The notes beneath the pieces are model-generated. The model searched no databases, was not told the origin of the DNA, and saw only the letters and a program-made list of their open reading frames with translations. The position numbers and the translations under genes were made by a program. This document shows positions 9,517-18,517 of a stretch of DNA of 64,000 nt, piece by piece. Source of the stretch: Planctomycetia bacterium (lineage in GTDB: Bacteria; Planctomycetota; Brocadiia; Brocadiales; Brocadiaceae); the NCBI GenBank assembly GCA_015075005.1, contig JABTVC010000001.1:434001-498000 (forward strand), given 5' to 3'. The first letter of the stretch is position 1. Every line of letters starts with the position of its first letter.

Positions 9517-10345
9517 GTATGTCATACAACACGAGGTTGCTATTCGCCTGGGACTCTTTTTTAGTATTCTATTGATTATGACATTGTGGGAACTCGTGGC
9601 TCCCAGGCGAAGGCTCACGGTTTCGAAGCCACTCCGATGGATTAACAATCTTGGTATGGTGTGCTTTAACAGTCTCCTGCTGCGCCTTATCTTCCCCACA
9701 GCCGCTGTGGGTATGGCAGTATTTGTCCAGAAACATGAATGGGGGTTTTTTAATCATTTCCCAGTGTTATATGGTTTCGCTGTTATCGTATCGGTAGTTG
9801 CCATGGACTTTGTTATTTACTTGCAACATGTAATGTCCCATGCCATTCCTGTTTTCTGGAGAATACACCGTACGCACCATGCAGATTTGGATTTCGACGT
9901 TACCACGGGAGTCCGGTTTCATCCTTTTGAAATTATTCTATCCATGTTGATTAAGTTTGGGGCAATTGCGGTTATAGGTGCGCCTGTGTTATCTGTGGTT
10001 ATATTCGAAGTACTCCTGAATGCCACGTCCATGTTCAATCATGGCAACGTGCGTATCATGCATAGTTTGGACCGCGTGCTGCGCTGGATCGTTGTGACGC
10101 CTGAAATGCACCGGGTGCACCATTCGTCACTATACTATGAAACCAACTCCAACTTCGGTTTTAATCTGCCGTTGTGGGATCGATTTCTCGGTACATATCG
10201 TGATCAGCCTCGCATGGGACACGAGAGTATGACTATCGGTATTGAGAATCTTCGTGATATAAAACACTGTGTAATTTTGCCGGGTATGTTGGTTATTCCT
10301 TTTATTGGTAAGATAGCCGGTTATACGATCGATCATCGCAAATAA
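9503..10345 (+). CDS. Sterol desaturase / fatty acid hydroxylase family protein
   Basis: A 280-residue membrane enzyme with the three histidine clusters of the family: H-V-M-S-H (about residue 112), H-R-T-H-H (about 125) and M-H-R-V-H-H (about 200), which hold a di-iron centre for oxygen-dependent C-H oxidation of lipids. Four or five membrane helices surround them (about 15-35, 50-75, 85-105, 150-180). It overlaps the end of the transferase fusion by 14 bases and may act on the same lipid-linked product. The substrate (sterol, hopanoid or fatty chain) cannot be told from sequence. Oxygen use is notable if the host is an anaerobe. Confidence 0.8.
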   Translation: MNLREYVIQHEVAIRLGLFFSILLIMTLWELVAPRRRLTVSKPLRWINNLGMVCFNSLLLRLIFPTAAVGMAVFVQKHEWGFFNHFPVLYGFAVIVSVVAMDFVIYLQHVMSHAIPVFWRIHRTHHADLDFDVTTGVRFHPFEIILSMLIKFGAIAVIGAPVLSVVIFEVLLNATSMFNHGNVRIMHSLDRVLRWIVVTPEMHRVHHSSLYYETNSNFGFNLPLWDRFLGTYRDQPRMGHESMTIGIENLRDIKHCVILPGMLVIPFIGKIAGYTIDHRK

Positions 10346-10356
10346 GAGTCAAACTT

Positions 10357-10545
10357 ATGAAAGCAGCTAACATTATTCGTATCATAGTATTCGTCTTTTT
10401 AATAGCCGGGATTGCAACTGCGGTTACTTACCGCAAGCAATTCGATGTTGCCGCACGGGAGAGTTGACTTGCAGGTGCAGGGGTCGTGGCTCCGCTTCTG
10501 TTCATGGGTATTTATGCGATCTCAACCCAAGTTCGACAAGCAAAA
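10357..10545 (+). pseudogene. TVP38/TMEM64 family membrane protein, truncated remnant
   Basis: A start-like ATG 12 bases after the hydroxylase gene opens an N-terminal membrane helix (I-I-V-F-V-F-L-I-A-G-I-A), is interrupted by an in-frame TGA at about 10465, then continues with G-V-V-A-P-L-L-F-M-G-I-Y-A, the family's second conserved hydrophobic segment. The remaining 150 or so residues are missing. The remnant would have been a DedA/TVP38-type membrane protein. It looks like a real deletion, since no further fragments follow. Confidence 0.45.
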
Positions 10546-10850
10546 ACCATATCTCTTGTAACATCAATAAGTTGCAATTTTGACACTTCATTTTTTGGCA
10601 CTACATCTTTGAGTTTTAATAGGTGATTTTATATATTTTCTGCCTGGCGGTGTATGTTTCATATGAAGATTATTATAAATCATGTGTTGCTCTTTTCAGT
10701 ATTGATATACCCTTTATTTATGGTAAACTACGGATATATGAAAATTACCCTAAGCGATGACCAGAAACAAAAGCCAGAAGAACAGCACGTCCAAGATACT
10801 TATTTACCAGTTTACCTGATTTACGAAACAGAAATAACGATAATTTTCAG
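10546..10850. other. Gene-free stretch before hflX
   Basis: About 300 bases of AT-rich sequence. A 67-codon frame at 10654-10857 begins with a hydrophobic, signal-like segment but has no ribosome site and no family resemblance, so I do not call it. The stretch ends at the hairpin listed next. Confidence 0.3.
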
Positions 10851-10875
10851 AGACTGAAACCAATGGTTTCAGTCT
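10851..10875. promoter_or_regulatory. Perfect 11-bp hairpin immediately upstream of hflX
   Basis: AGACTGAAACC and GGTTTCAGTCT are exact complements separated by AAT. The structure ends 2 bases before the first possible hflX start (TTG at 10878) and 14 bases before the alternative GTG at 10890. No T-run follows, so it is not a simple terminator. It could be a protein-binding palindrome or an RNA hairpin that affects translation start. Confidence 0.5.
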
Positions 10876-10877
10876 GA

Positions 10878-12188
10878 TTGAGTATATACGTGAAATTAAA
10901 AGAAACTTCATTTACCGTAAGGGCTGAACGCGCCATCCTTTTCCGGGTTATGCTATCTGGAGATCGCAATAATGGTGAAGCACCGCTGGAAGAACTCAGG
11001 CGACTGGCCGAGACTGCGGGTGCAACCATTGTTCATATGATAGTTCAAAAAAGGGCACATATCGATCCCGTTTATTACATTGGGAAGGGAAAGGCTGCTG
11101 AATTATCCGCGATTTCAAAGGAACTGGCTGCCGATGTGCTTATCTGCGATGACGACCTTAGTCCGGCACAAGTCAGAAATCTGGAAAAGGTCATCGAAAA
11201 AAAGGTAATTGACAGAAGTGAATTAATCCTGGATATATTTGCCACCCGCGCAAAGACATTTCAGGCAAAGCTTCAGGTGGAGTTGGCTCAATTAGAATAC
11301 ACGAGGCCACGATTAAAGAGGATGTGGACGCACCTCTCCAGAATCGAGGGTGGTATTGGAACCAGGGGGCCTGGCGAAAAACAATTAGAAGTTGATAAGC
11401 GCATCGTGTTACGAAAGATTCACGACCTGAGAAAGAAATTGCATGAGGTCGAAAAGAGACAGGAACGATTAGTTGCCTCGCGAAAGGAATTCTTTACGGT
11501 GTCTATTGTGGGATATACAAATGCCGGGAAGTCAACCTTGATGAATGCCCTGACGGAGATTAATACCTTTGTAGAAGACAAACTCTTTGCAACGCTTGAC
11601 ACCAAAACAAGTATCTGTAAATTGGAAAACGGGAAAAAGATTTTGATGAGCGATACCGTAGGTTTTATCCAGAAATTACCCCACCATCTCGTTTCATCAT
11701 TTAAGGCGACACTTGAAGAAGCCCGACACGCAGACCTCTTGCTTCATGTTGCTGACATGAGTTCCTCTTTAGTTCACAAACAAATCGAGGCGGTGAATGC
11801 CGTGTTGAAGGAATTAGGATGCGATAAAAAACCGACGATTATGGTATTGAATAAAATAGACGCCATAAAAGAAGATGCCATTATCCCTTTACTTCAGAGT
11901 CGTTATAAGGATTGTGTTTTGATCTCCGCAAAGACGCACCGGGGCATACAAGACCTCAAACGCAGGATTGAGGAGATGCTCGAAAGGAACTTTATGGATA
12001 TAGAGATTACCTGCAGCCCGGGCAATGGGAAGTTAATTGCATATCTTCATGAACATGCACGTATTTTAAGTAGCCGTTTTGATGAACAGCGGGTAACATT
12101 CCGACTGCTTATGGAAGAAAAGCTCATGCATAAATTGCGTCTGCTGGATGATACTATTCATATAAAAGAAACCACCGATTCAAATTGA
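10878..12188 (+). CDS. hflX: GTPase HflX (ribosome-associated)
   Basis: A 436-residue HflX. The N-terminal half carries the nucleotide-binding helical domain and the family hallmark R-I-E-G-G-I-G-T-R-G-P-G-E (about residue 155). The G domain follows with G1 GYTNAGKST (about 212), G3 DTVGFI (about 258) and G4 NKID (about 330). HflX splits stalled or hibernating 70S ribosomes under stress. The start is uncertain: TTG at 10878 or GTG at 10890, and the latter begins the conserved KLKETSF stretch. Neither has a strong ribosome site, and a perfect hairpin lies just upstream. The gene stands alone. Confidence 0.92.
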   Translation: MSIYVKLKETSFTVRAERAILFRVMLSGDRNNGEAPLEELRRLAETAGATIVHMIVQKRAHIDPVYYIGKGKAAELSAISKELAADVLICDDDLSPAQVRNLEKVIEKKVIDRSELILDIFATRAKTFQAKLQVELAQLEYTRPRLKRMWTHLSRIEGGIGTRGPGEKQLEVDKRIVLRKIHDLRKKLHEVEKRQERLVASRKEFFTVSIVGYTNAGKSTLMNALTEINTFVEDKLFATLDTKTSICKLENGKKILMSDTVGFIQKLPHHLVSSFKATLEEARHADLLLHVADMSSSLVHKQIEAVNAVLKELGCDKKPTIMVLNKIDAIKEDAIIPLLQSRYKDCVLISAKTHRGIQDLKRRIEEMLERNFMDIEITCSPGNGKLIAYLHEHARILSSRFDEQRVTFRLLMEEKLMHKLRLLDDTIHIKETTDSN

Positions 12189-12272
12189 ATCTTTTGTAAT
12201 TAGTGCGAAAATACCCTCACACAGACCCCCTTCCACACGAGGCGAGTAAACTTTCCATCCCTTGTTTTTTTA

Positions 12273-12300
12273 TTGACAGCATTTGCCAAAATGGTATAAT
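12273..12300 (+). promoter_or_regulatory. Near-consensus sigma-70 promoter for the TonB receptor
   Basis: TTGACA at 12273-12278 and TATAAT at 12295-12300 are both perfect consensus hexamers with a 16-base spacer. They lie about 160 bases before the TonB-dependent receptor start, leaving a leader of roughly 150 bases in which I recognise no known riboswitch. Confidence 0.75.
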
Positions 12301-12458
12301 CCGCGGAAAGTCAAGCCACGAACCGGGTCATTGCATAGATCCTTAGATATACTTCGAGTCAGACTTTAAATCAATTCCGGTGTCTTTGGTTTCAGAATCT
12401 TTCGTAAAATGAAAACCTAAACATCTGATATTCCGTCCTGAACTCAGAGGTTGTATTC

Positions 12459-14695
12459 ATGACCAGACGCACGACTCGCAATCTATTGCTGCATGTACGA
12501 TTACCAATTCTTTTGCTTTTCAGTTTCCTTTCTTTTCATTCATCTGAAGTTTTAGCCGAGGGTACTGTTACCTCCTCGATTGAGATCAGGGAAACAATCC
12601 AATCCACAGAGACCTTATCCGATAACAAAAAAGAACATACCAACAATAGGAAATCCTCCCTGGAAGAAGGAATTTCAACAGAGGCCATCTGGTTTGGTTT
12701 AGAGGAAGAAGTATCCATCGCAACAAGACATGAGACCCCTATCGGCAGGGCGCCCGGTGTTGTTACCGTGATTACAGCCGAAGAGATTAAGAATTTAGGA
12801 TACCGCACCTTTGTGGAAATTCTGAGGACGGTACCCGGATTTGAAATTTTAAAGACTGGCGACTTAGGGGAGGTTTTTCCCGCCGTAAGGGGTTTTGCAG
12901 GTCCGGAGAAAATAAGGGTGATGCTTAATGGACATTTTGTAAATAGTCCTCGCACAGGCAGTGCCTTTCAACTATTTGACGATTTTCCTGTAGAAAACAT
13001 AAAGAGAATAGAAATCATCCGGGGCCCTGGCTCTGCCGTATATGGTGAAAATGCGTTTTTAGCGGTTATCAACATTATCACCATGGATGCAAAGGACATT
13101 GACGGCATAAAGATAAGCGGTGGTTATGGGAGCTACGACACTGAGGAGGGAAACATAGTATTTGGGAAGACTTATGGGGGGATTGATATCTCCGGCATGG
13201 CTCACTACAGGCGTACCGACGGCTTTGATGGCGTTGTCGAAAGTGATATTGTAACACAGATCGATAACGCCCTTTCTCCCCTGGGTTTTCCGCCTGCCTC
13301 ACAAGCCCCGGGAAGTGTGGAGGATTGGAGACAAGAATACGACTTGAACATGAAAGTTGCCTACAAGGGTTTCTATGTTGCGGGATTGTATATTAATAAA
13401 AAGATGGGGCCTTTTATCGGCCCTCAATTTGCTTTGGCTGATGAATCGAGTATTGAACAGAACTATGTGTTTGGTGAAGTTGGATATAAAAACACCTTTG
13501 ATGAGAAATTTACGATAAGGCCGAGACTCTATTATGATCAGTTTGACAGGAACTCATACATTGAAGCATTGCCAGAGAACACACATGTACCCTTAGACAC
13601 CGACGGAGATGGTAACATTGACAAGATTAATACGTATCCCGGCGGACTCATTGGTAACGCTTATATAAGAGAAAAGATTGTCGGCACAGAGATTCCTTTT
13701 GATTATGAATTATTTGATGGAAATCTCATTACCCTGGGATTCGAATATCGTTTGAGCAATCAAACCAATCCACACTTTTTCACTACGTATAATCCACAAA
13801 CGCTAGATCCCCTGGATAGCCTCCAGGATGTCGCCGACACATATCCCTTTATAGAAGATGCCACACGGAGGTTATGGTCGGTTTATCTTCAGGATGCGTG
13901 GGATATTACCGATACCATAAACCTTACCTTGGGAGTACGCCAGGATGAATACAGCGATTTCGGCAGTGCCACCAGTCCGCGGGGCGGCTTAACGTGGGTA
14001 TTCATAAGAATGCATCGCTCAAACTCCTTTATGGACAGGCATTCAGACCACCCAGCTTTACTGAGATGTTTACCGTCAATAATCCAGCTATCGTGGGAAA
14101 TAAAGATTTGGACCCGGAAACGATCAGGACATACGAGGTTGGGCTAAGTTACGAGTTTAACAAACATGTTACGAGCAGTATTAATTATTTTTATAATGAC
14201 ATCAGAAACCTCATTGTCCAACATATCAGGTCAACCACCCAGGGGACTTCACAGTATGAAAATTTTGGAGATGCCCATGTACAGGGCATCGAGACGGAGA
14301 CCAGGGTGAATATCATTAAAGATAATTACGTCTTTATGAATTATACCTTCCAAAATCCGGAAGATGAAGATGGGAACGACCTACCATTTGTTGCACAACA
14401 CTACGGCAACTTCGGTGTAAATGTTCACTACCCGAAATATATCAATACCAACCTGAGTACCTTTGTCAGCGGGACACGTTCCAGGGAACAGGATGACCCA
14501 AGAGACGACTTGCCCGTTTATGCATTACTCAACCTTTCTGTTATTGCAAAAGAATTTTTTAAGAACATGGAGGTGCAGGGGACGGTGTTCAATCTCCTCG
14601 ACAAGGACTACAGTGATCCTGGTCCGCTTTCCATACCAGATGATTTTCCAAGACCAGGAAGGACATTTTTTGTTGGATTGAGCTACCAGTTTTAG
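12459..14695 (+). pseudogene. TonB-dependent outer-membrane receptor, one frameshift
   Basis: The first frame (12459-14147) gives a signal peptide, a plug domain (RAPGVVTVITAEEI at about 90, F-V-E-I-L-R-T-V-P-G-F, then I-E-I-I-R-G-P-G-S-A-V-Y-G) and most of the barrel. Near 13996, after G-G-L-T-W, one base is missing and the barrel continues in another frame (N-A-S-L-K-L-L-Y-G-Q-A-F-R-P-P-S-F) to the stop at 14693-14695, ending with the usual terminal Phe. Restored length is about 745 residues, normal for the family. Such receptors import siderophores, cobalamin or other scarce ligands with energy from TonB/ExbBD. The single clean shift suggests a sequencing error or a very recent mutation. 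Ligand unknown. Confidence 0.85.
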
Positions 14696-14913
14696 CAGCC
14701 ATCAGCTATAAAACGCAGTGGGATTCTTGCCTTGCTGGTGCAGTCGTCATCGATTAAAGCTAAACATTTTGCAGGGTTTCATGACATAGTACGCTCAAAA
14801 CCGTAATTGAGTTCAAAGCACAGCCATAGAGAAATAATGAAATAATTTCTTAAAACATTTTTTTATGCCGGTATCTTGGTTTGTATTTTGCTCATACATT
14901 GGACAGGAAAACA

Positions 14914-14998
14914 TTACGATAAAGGCAAACCCTGAGCGATCAGGGGACACAAAGTAAAGGTCTTCCACAGGATAGAAACCCAGAAGCCAGAAACAAGA
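14914..14998 (+). promoter_or_regulatory. Probable cyclic di-GMP-I (GEMM-I) riboswitch aptamer
   Basis: The segment has the GEMM-I order: ACGATAAAGGCAAACC, a hairpin CCCTGA-GCGA-TCAGGG closed by a GNRA tetraloop, then GACACAAAG (consensus GACGCAAAG), then a second stem region with GGTCT and GGATAG. The GNRA loop docking into the second stem is a hallmark of this aptamer. It ends a few bases before a strong intrinsic terminator (15005-15059), which would be the expression platform, and controls the radical SAM gene at 15074. The second stem is shorter than usual and one consensus G is A, so an atypical or weakened ligand response is possible. Confidence 0.65.
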
Positions 14999-15004
14999 AG
15001 ATAG

Positions 15005-15059
15005 CCTTACTGCCGAAGATGTTTTCATGAACATCTTTGCAGTAAGGTTTTTCTGTTTT
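15005..15059 (+). terminator. Intrinsic terminator / riboswitch expression platform
   Basis: CCTTACTGC pairs with GCAGTAAGG and AAGATGTT with AACATCTT around a 6-base loop, giving a stem of 17 pairs with a small internal bulge, followed by TTTTT and further T-rich sequence. The nearest upstream gene ends 310 bases away and the next gene's ribosome site (AAGGAG at 15061) follows at once, so this acts most plausibly as a conditional attenuator for the radical SAM gene. Confidence 0.85.
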
Positions 15060-15073
15060 AAAGGAGAAACAAA

Positions 15074-16548
15074 ATGAACGCGCTGTTGATCTACCCCGAA
15101 TTCCCAGATGCTGTATGGAGTATCAGCACGCACTCAAATTCATACGCAAAAGGCATATTCGCCACCGCTGGGTCTCCCTAACCGTTGCGGCGATACTACC
15201 GCCAGAGTGGACAAAGCGCCTGATCGACCTCAATGTGACAAGGTTGACAGATGAAGACCTGGCATGGGCTGATTATGCGTTTATCGGTGCCACGTCTGTG
15301 CAAAGAGTGTCAGTACTTCAAGTCATCAGCCGGTGCAAAGCAATACGTGTAACGGTCGTAGCCGGGGGACCGCTTTTTACAACCGAATACGAACAATTTA
15401 AAGATGTTGATCATCTCGTGCTCAACGAAGCCGAGGTGACCCTCCCGCCCTTTCTGGCCGATCTGGAACGGGGGTATGCCAGGCATATCTATATGACATC
15501 CGAGTTTGCTAACATACAGAAGACCCCTGCTCCTCTTTGGGAATTAGCCGATCTGCAACAGTATGCAACGATGAGTATTCAGTTTACACGCGGATGTCCT
15601 TACCATTGCGAGTTTTGCAACGTGACGGTGTTATTCGGTCACAGGTCACGTACCAAGACCATCGGGCAAATCATTGCCGAATTGGATAGTTTCTACAATC
15701 TTGGGTGGCGTGGATCCACCTTCTTCGTGGATGACAATTTCATCGGAAACAAGAGGTATCTCAGAACCGAACTGTTACCCGCATTAATCGAATGGCAGAA
15801 AGACAAGGTGGGGATGCCGTTTTACACTGCAACCTCTATCAACCTGGCCGATGACGAGCACTTGATGCACATGATGGTCGAAGCGGGTTTTGATCAGGTT
15901 TTTATCGGAATCGAGACGCCGAATGAGGAAAGCTTGACCGAATGCGGCAAAAAGCAGAACAAAAGCCGCAACCTGGTTGAAGACGTAAAACGCATACAGC
16001 GAGCCGGATTGCATGTGCAGGGAGGCTTCATCGTCGGCTTCGACAACGACACGCCCTCCATCTTCCGGCGACAAATTGATTTTATTCAGAAAAGCGGGAT
16101 TGTAATGGAGAATGTTGCTATACTTCAAGCCCCGACCGGATCAAGACTCTATGAACGCCTGAGACGAGAAGGCCGCCTGCTTGGTCAAATGTTGTTTGAT
16201 GTCGCATATGGCTCGACAAACTTTGTCCCTACTATGGACATTGCTACCCTGCGAGAAGGATATAAGGATATCATGCGAAACATTTATTCACCTGAGCACT
16301 ATTATCAGCGCGTCAAGACTTTCTTGCAGGAATATAAGCCGCCAAAGATTGTAGCACCACTAAACTTAAGGGACATTCCCGTGTTTTTTCGCTCCATCTA
16401 CCACTTAGGGATCATAGGTAAAGAGCGTTTCCCTTATTGGAGATTATTATGGACATGCCTTCACCGCCCTAAATTATTTCCAATGGCCATTAAACTTGCG
16501 ATTTACGGTCATCATTACCGCAAAGTCACGGAACTACACATCCTTTGA
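15074..16548 (+). CDS. B12-binding domain radical SAM protein (DUF4070 type), frameshift near the 5' end
   Basis: The main frame runs from about 15115 to 16548. It has a B12-binding-like N-terminal Rossmann segment (ADYAFIGATSVQR, V-A-G-G-P-L-F-T-T-E), the radical SAM triad CPYHCEFC (about residue 170) and a DUF4070-type C-terminal half (Y-K-D-I-M-R-N-I-Y-S-P-E-H-Y-Y-Q-R). The true start is ATG at 15074, which has AAGGAG 8 bases upstream and encodes the family's opening MNALLIYPEFPD; one base lost near 15120 puts this out of frame with the rest. Relatives act on lipids, tetrapyrroles or natural products; the substrate here is unknown. Position behind a c-di-GMP-type riboswitch suggests control by surface or biofilm signalling. 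Confidence 0.82.
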
Positions 16549-16627
16549 GAACCCAGCTGTACTGATTAAACAATCCTGTAATGGAATTTTAAGATAATGT
16601 ACAATTACACTCTTAGTATTTGTAAAT

Positions 16628-16653
16628 GGTGGGTTCGTTTCACTTAACCCACC
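16628..16653. terminator. Hairpin between convergent genes (dispersed repeat type)
   Basis: GGTGGGTT and AACCCACC form a perfect 8-bp stem with a 10-base loop in the gap between the convergent radical SAM and lgt genes. The flanking CCTAC makes it a widely dispersed palindrome class. It could serve as a terminator, although T-runs are weak on both sides. Confidence 0.5.
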
Positions 16654-16718
16654 CTACATCAAGACCACATAAATAAAATCAATACTCCTATGCAAGTAAT
16701 TTAAAATGCCCATGAAAT

Positions 16719-17573
16719 TTATCCAACCTTTCTTACGGTTTTAAATCTGCTAACGGTAAAAAGGCTTGTTGATACAATAAACATACCGATACTGATAATT
16801 TGAGCTACGGTAAAAAGATTAAAGAACATGGGGTTATCTCCCCGAAGTAGTTCCATGCAAAATCTTATAACAGAATAAATTATTCCAAAGAGAAGCAACA
16901 CCTCCCCGTTCCTCTTGCGAAACCGAAAAAATGCACTCAGGATAAAGAAAAGCACTACGTCAGAAAGAAACGAATACAATTGTGTGGGATGTATGGGGAG
17001 GGAGTGCAAGTCGGAAAGGTGAACCAGTCCAAGTTCATATTGATGAAGAAAAGCCGGGCTGCCGTCAACCATACCAGTTTTATCCAGCGTCCTCGGAAAC
17101 TGCATTGCCCATGGCACATGCGGGGCAATCTTTCCGAAACAGCAACCGTTCATGAAGCATCCGATACGGCCGAAACCGAGTCCTAGCGCAGCAGAAGGCG
17201 TGACGGCATCAATAATCTTTAAGAAGGGCAGATGATGCTTTTTGACATACAGATACAGCGTAACGATACCAGCAAAGAGCCCGCCGTAGTAAACTAACCC
17301 ACCTTCATAAATTTTAAAGATACTGAAGAGATTGTTCTTGTAATCATCGAAGAATTGAATAATGGAAAAGAGTCTTGCCCCTAAAATTCCTGCACACACC
17401 ATATAAATTCCAAGGTCTGTAATCTTATTAGGGTCAATACCTTCTTTCCTTGCCCGCCATCGCGCGATGCTGATAGCCACCAGAAAGGCGATCATTAGCA
17501 TGAACCCATATGAATAAATGGGTATGTGTCTCTGGAAAAAAGGAAGGGGAATTTCAAATAAGATTTTTCTCAT
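16719..17573 (-). CDS. lgt: Prolipoprotein diacylglyceryl transferase, left copy
   Basis: 284 residues starting [10 protein letters not shown]. It has seven membrane helices and the Lgt signature [17 protein letters not shown] (about residue 125) with the catalytic Arg, then H-P-T-Q-L-Y-S near residue 195. Lgt moves diacylglyceryl from phosphatidylglycerol to the lipobox Cys of prelipoproteins, the first step of lipoprotein maturation. The start at 17573 is set by comparison with the other copy at 51829, where it overlaps the panD stop by four bases; upstream in-frame residues belong to the broken panD. This copy is intact despite the decay around it. Its C-terminus (K-T-V-R-K-V-G) differs from the right copy. 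Confidence 0.92.
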   Translation of the reverse strand: MRKILFEIPLPFFQRHIPIYSYGFMLMIAFLVAISIARWRARKEGIDPNKITDLGIYMVCAGILGARLFSIIQFFDDYKNNLFSIFKIYEGGLVYYGGLFAGIVTLYLYVKKHHLPFLKIIDAVTPSAALGLGFGRIGCFMNGCCFGKIAPHVPWAMQFPRTLDKTGMVDGSPAFLHQYELGLVHLSDLHSLPIHPTQLYSFLSDVVLFFILSAFFRFRKRNGEVLLLFGIIYSVIRFCMELLRGDNPMFFNLFTVAQIISIGMFIVSTSLFTVSRFKTVRKVG

Positions 17574-17929
17574 AATGGGAGTGTCTTGATGAGCTTGTTG
17601 TTCCCATCTACCAGAATAATCCTGGGCTTCCAGCTTCTTGCCCTTTGTCTTCAACGAGGCAATAGGAAATGATGATTACCTTGTCGCCTGGCTGTGCCCA
17701 CCGTGCAGCGCCCATTTAAACAGATAACACCTGAATTACGCTCACCCTCAATCACATAGGTCTCCACCCGCGTTCCGTTATTAATATTGAGGACCCGTAC
17801 CCGTTCATAGTGCAAAATATCTACGGTGTCGAGAAGGACTTTGTCAATAGTGATACTCCCGTTGTAATTAAGATTGGTCTCCGTCACTGTTGCAGCATGA
17901 ATTTTCGCTTTGCACATCTCACGTAACAT
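17570..17929 (-). pseudogene. panD: Aspartate 1-decarboxylase, left copy, frameshifted
   Basis: The frame begins [11 protein letters not shown] and holds the self-cleavage site N-Y-N-G-S-I-T-I-D (Gly-Ser at about 24-25, where the pyruvoyl cofactor forms). It follows the right copy until G-V-I-C-L-N-G, then loses two bases in a G/C-rich run near 17705 and leaves frame. PanD makes beta-alanine for pantothenate and coenzyme A. The intact copy at 51470 presumably supplies the activity. The region after the shift still resembles the right copy at base level down to the lgt start. Confidence 0.85.
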
Positions 17930-18517
17930 TGTTTCTCCCAATAGTTTGATTGCATACAAATTTCATTTATTCATTTAAACGCGGATGAATTCAGAGTTTG
18001 TCTGTGAAACCTGAAAACGCCAAGAAGCGTATATATTCAGTTGGTGCAAATCCAACCCGCCAATTGACCGTTCGGGCGGTAGTGAAAGAGGCAGAAAACC
18101 TCACGGGAGGACGCAAACAGCGATGAATGCGTTCGAGTTCCCTGTAGCGAGCAGTCAGACTGTAGCGCAAGCGAACACGCAGGCTTCGTTACGCTAAAAA
18201 TACGATAGATGAGCCTCCCGGATTGGGCGAAATCTGTAATCGCATAAGTAGAAAGAGACAAACGGTAGAACTATGCGGTGTCGTCGGAGTTGAGAGTGAC
18301 GGTATGATTGTAAAAGGTATATATATGAACTTGGGAGGTCCTCTCATTGTTCAGGTTGATGACCGAAACGCATACTATAAGGGAAGCCGAAGGGTATAGC
18401 GGGATAATGAGAAGTCGGAGATGCCCATAGTAGTGAAGATGGTGAAGACAACATAACTTCACCGTAGCGAAGGGGCATTACTTCAGTTAGCGTTTACAAA
18501 GAAAGGAGGAAATTGTA

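Noticed and set aside
10654-10857. Small secreted protein before hflX
   Set aside because: No ribosome site and no family resemblance; the hydrophobic start alone is weak evidence in AT-rich DNA.
12301-12458. Cobalamin riboswitch in the TonB receptor leader
   Set aside because: The B12-box sequence is not present and no characteristic stem arrangement could be found by eye.
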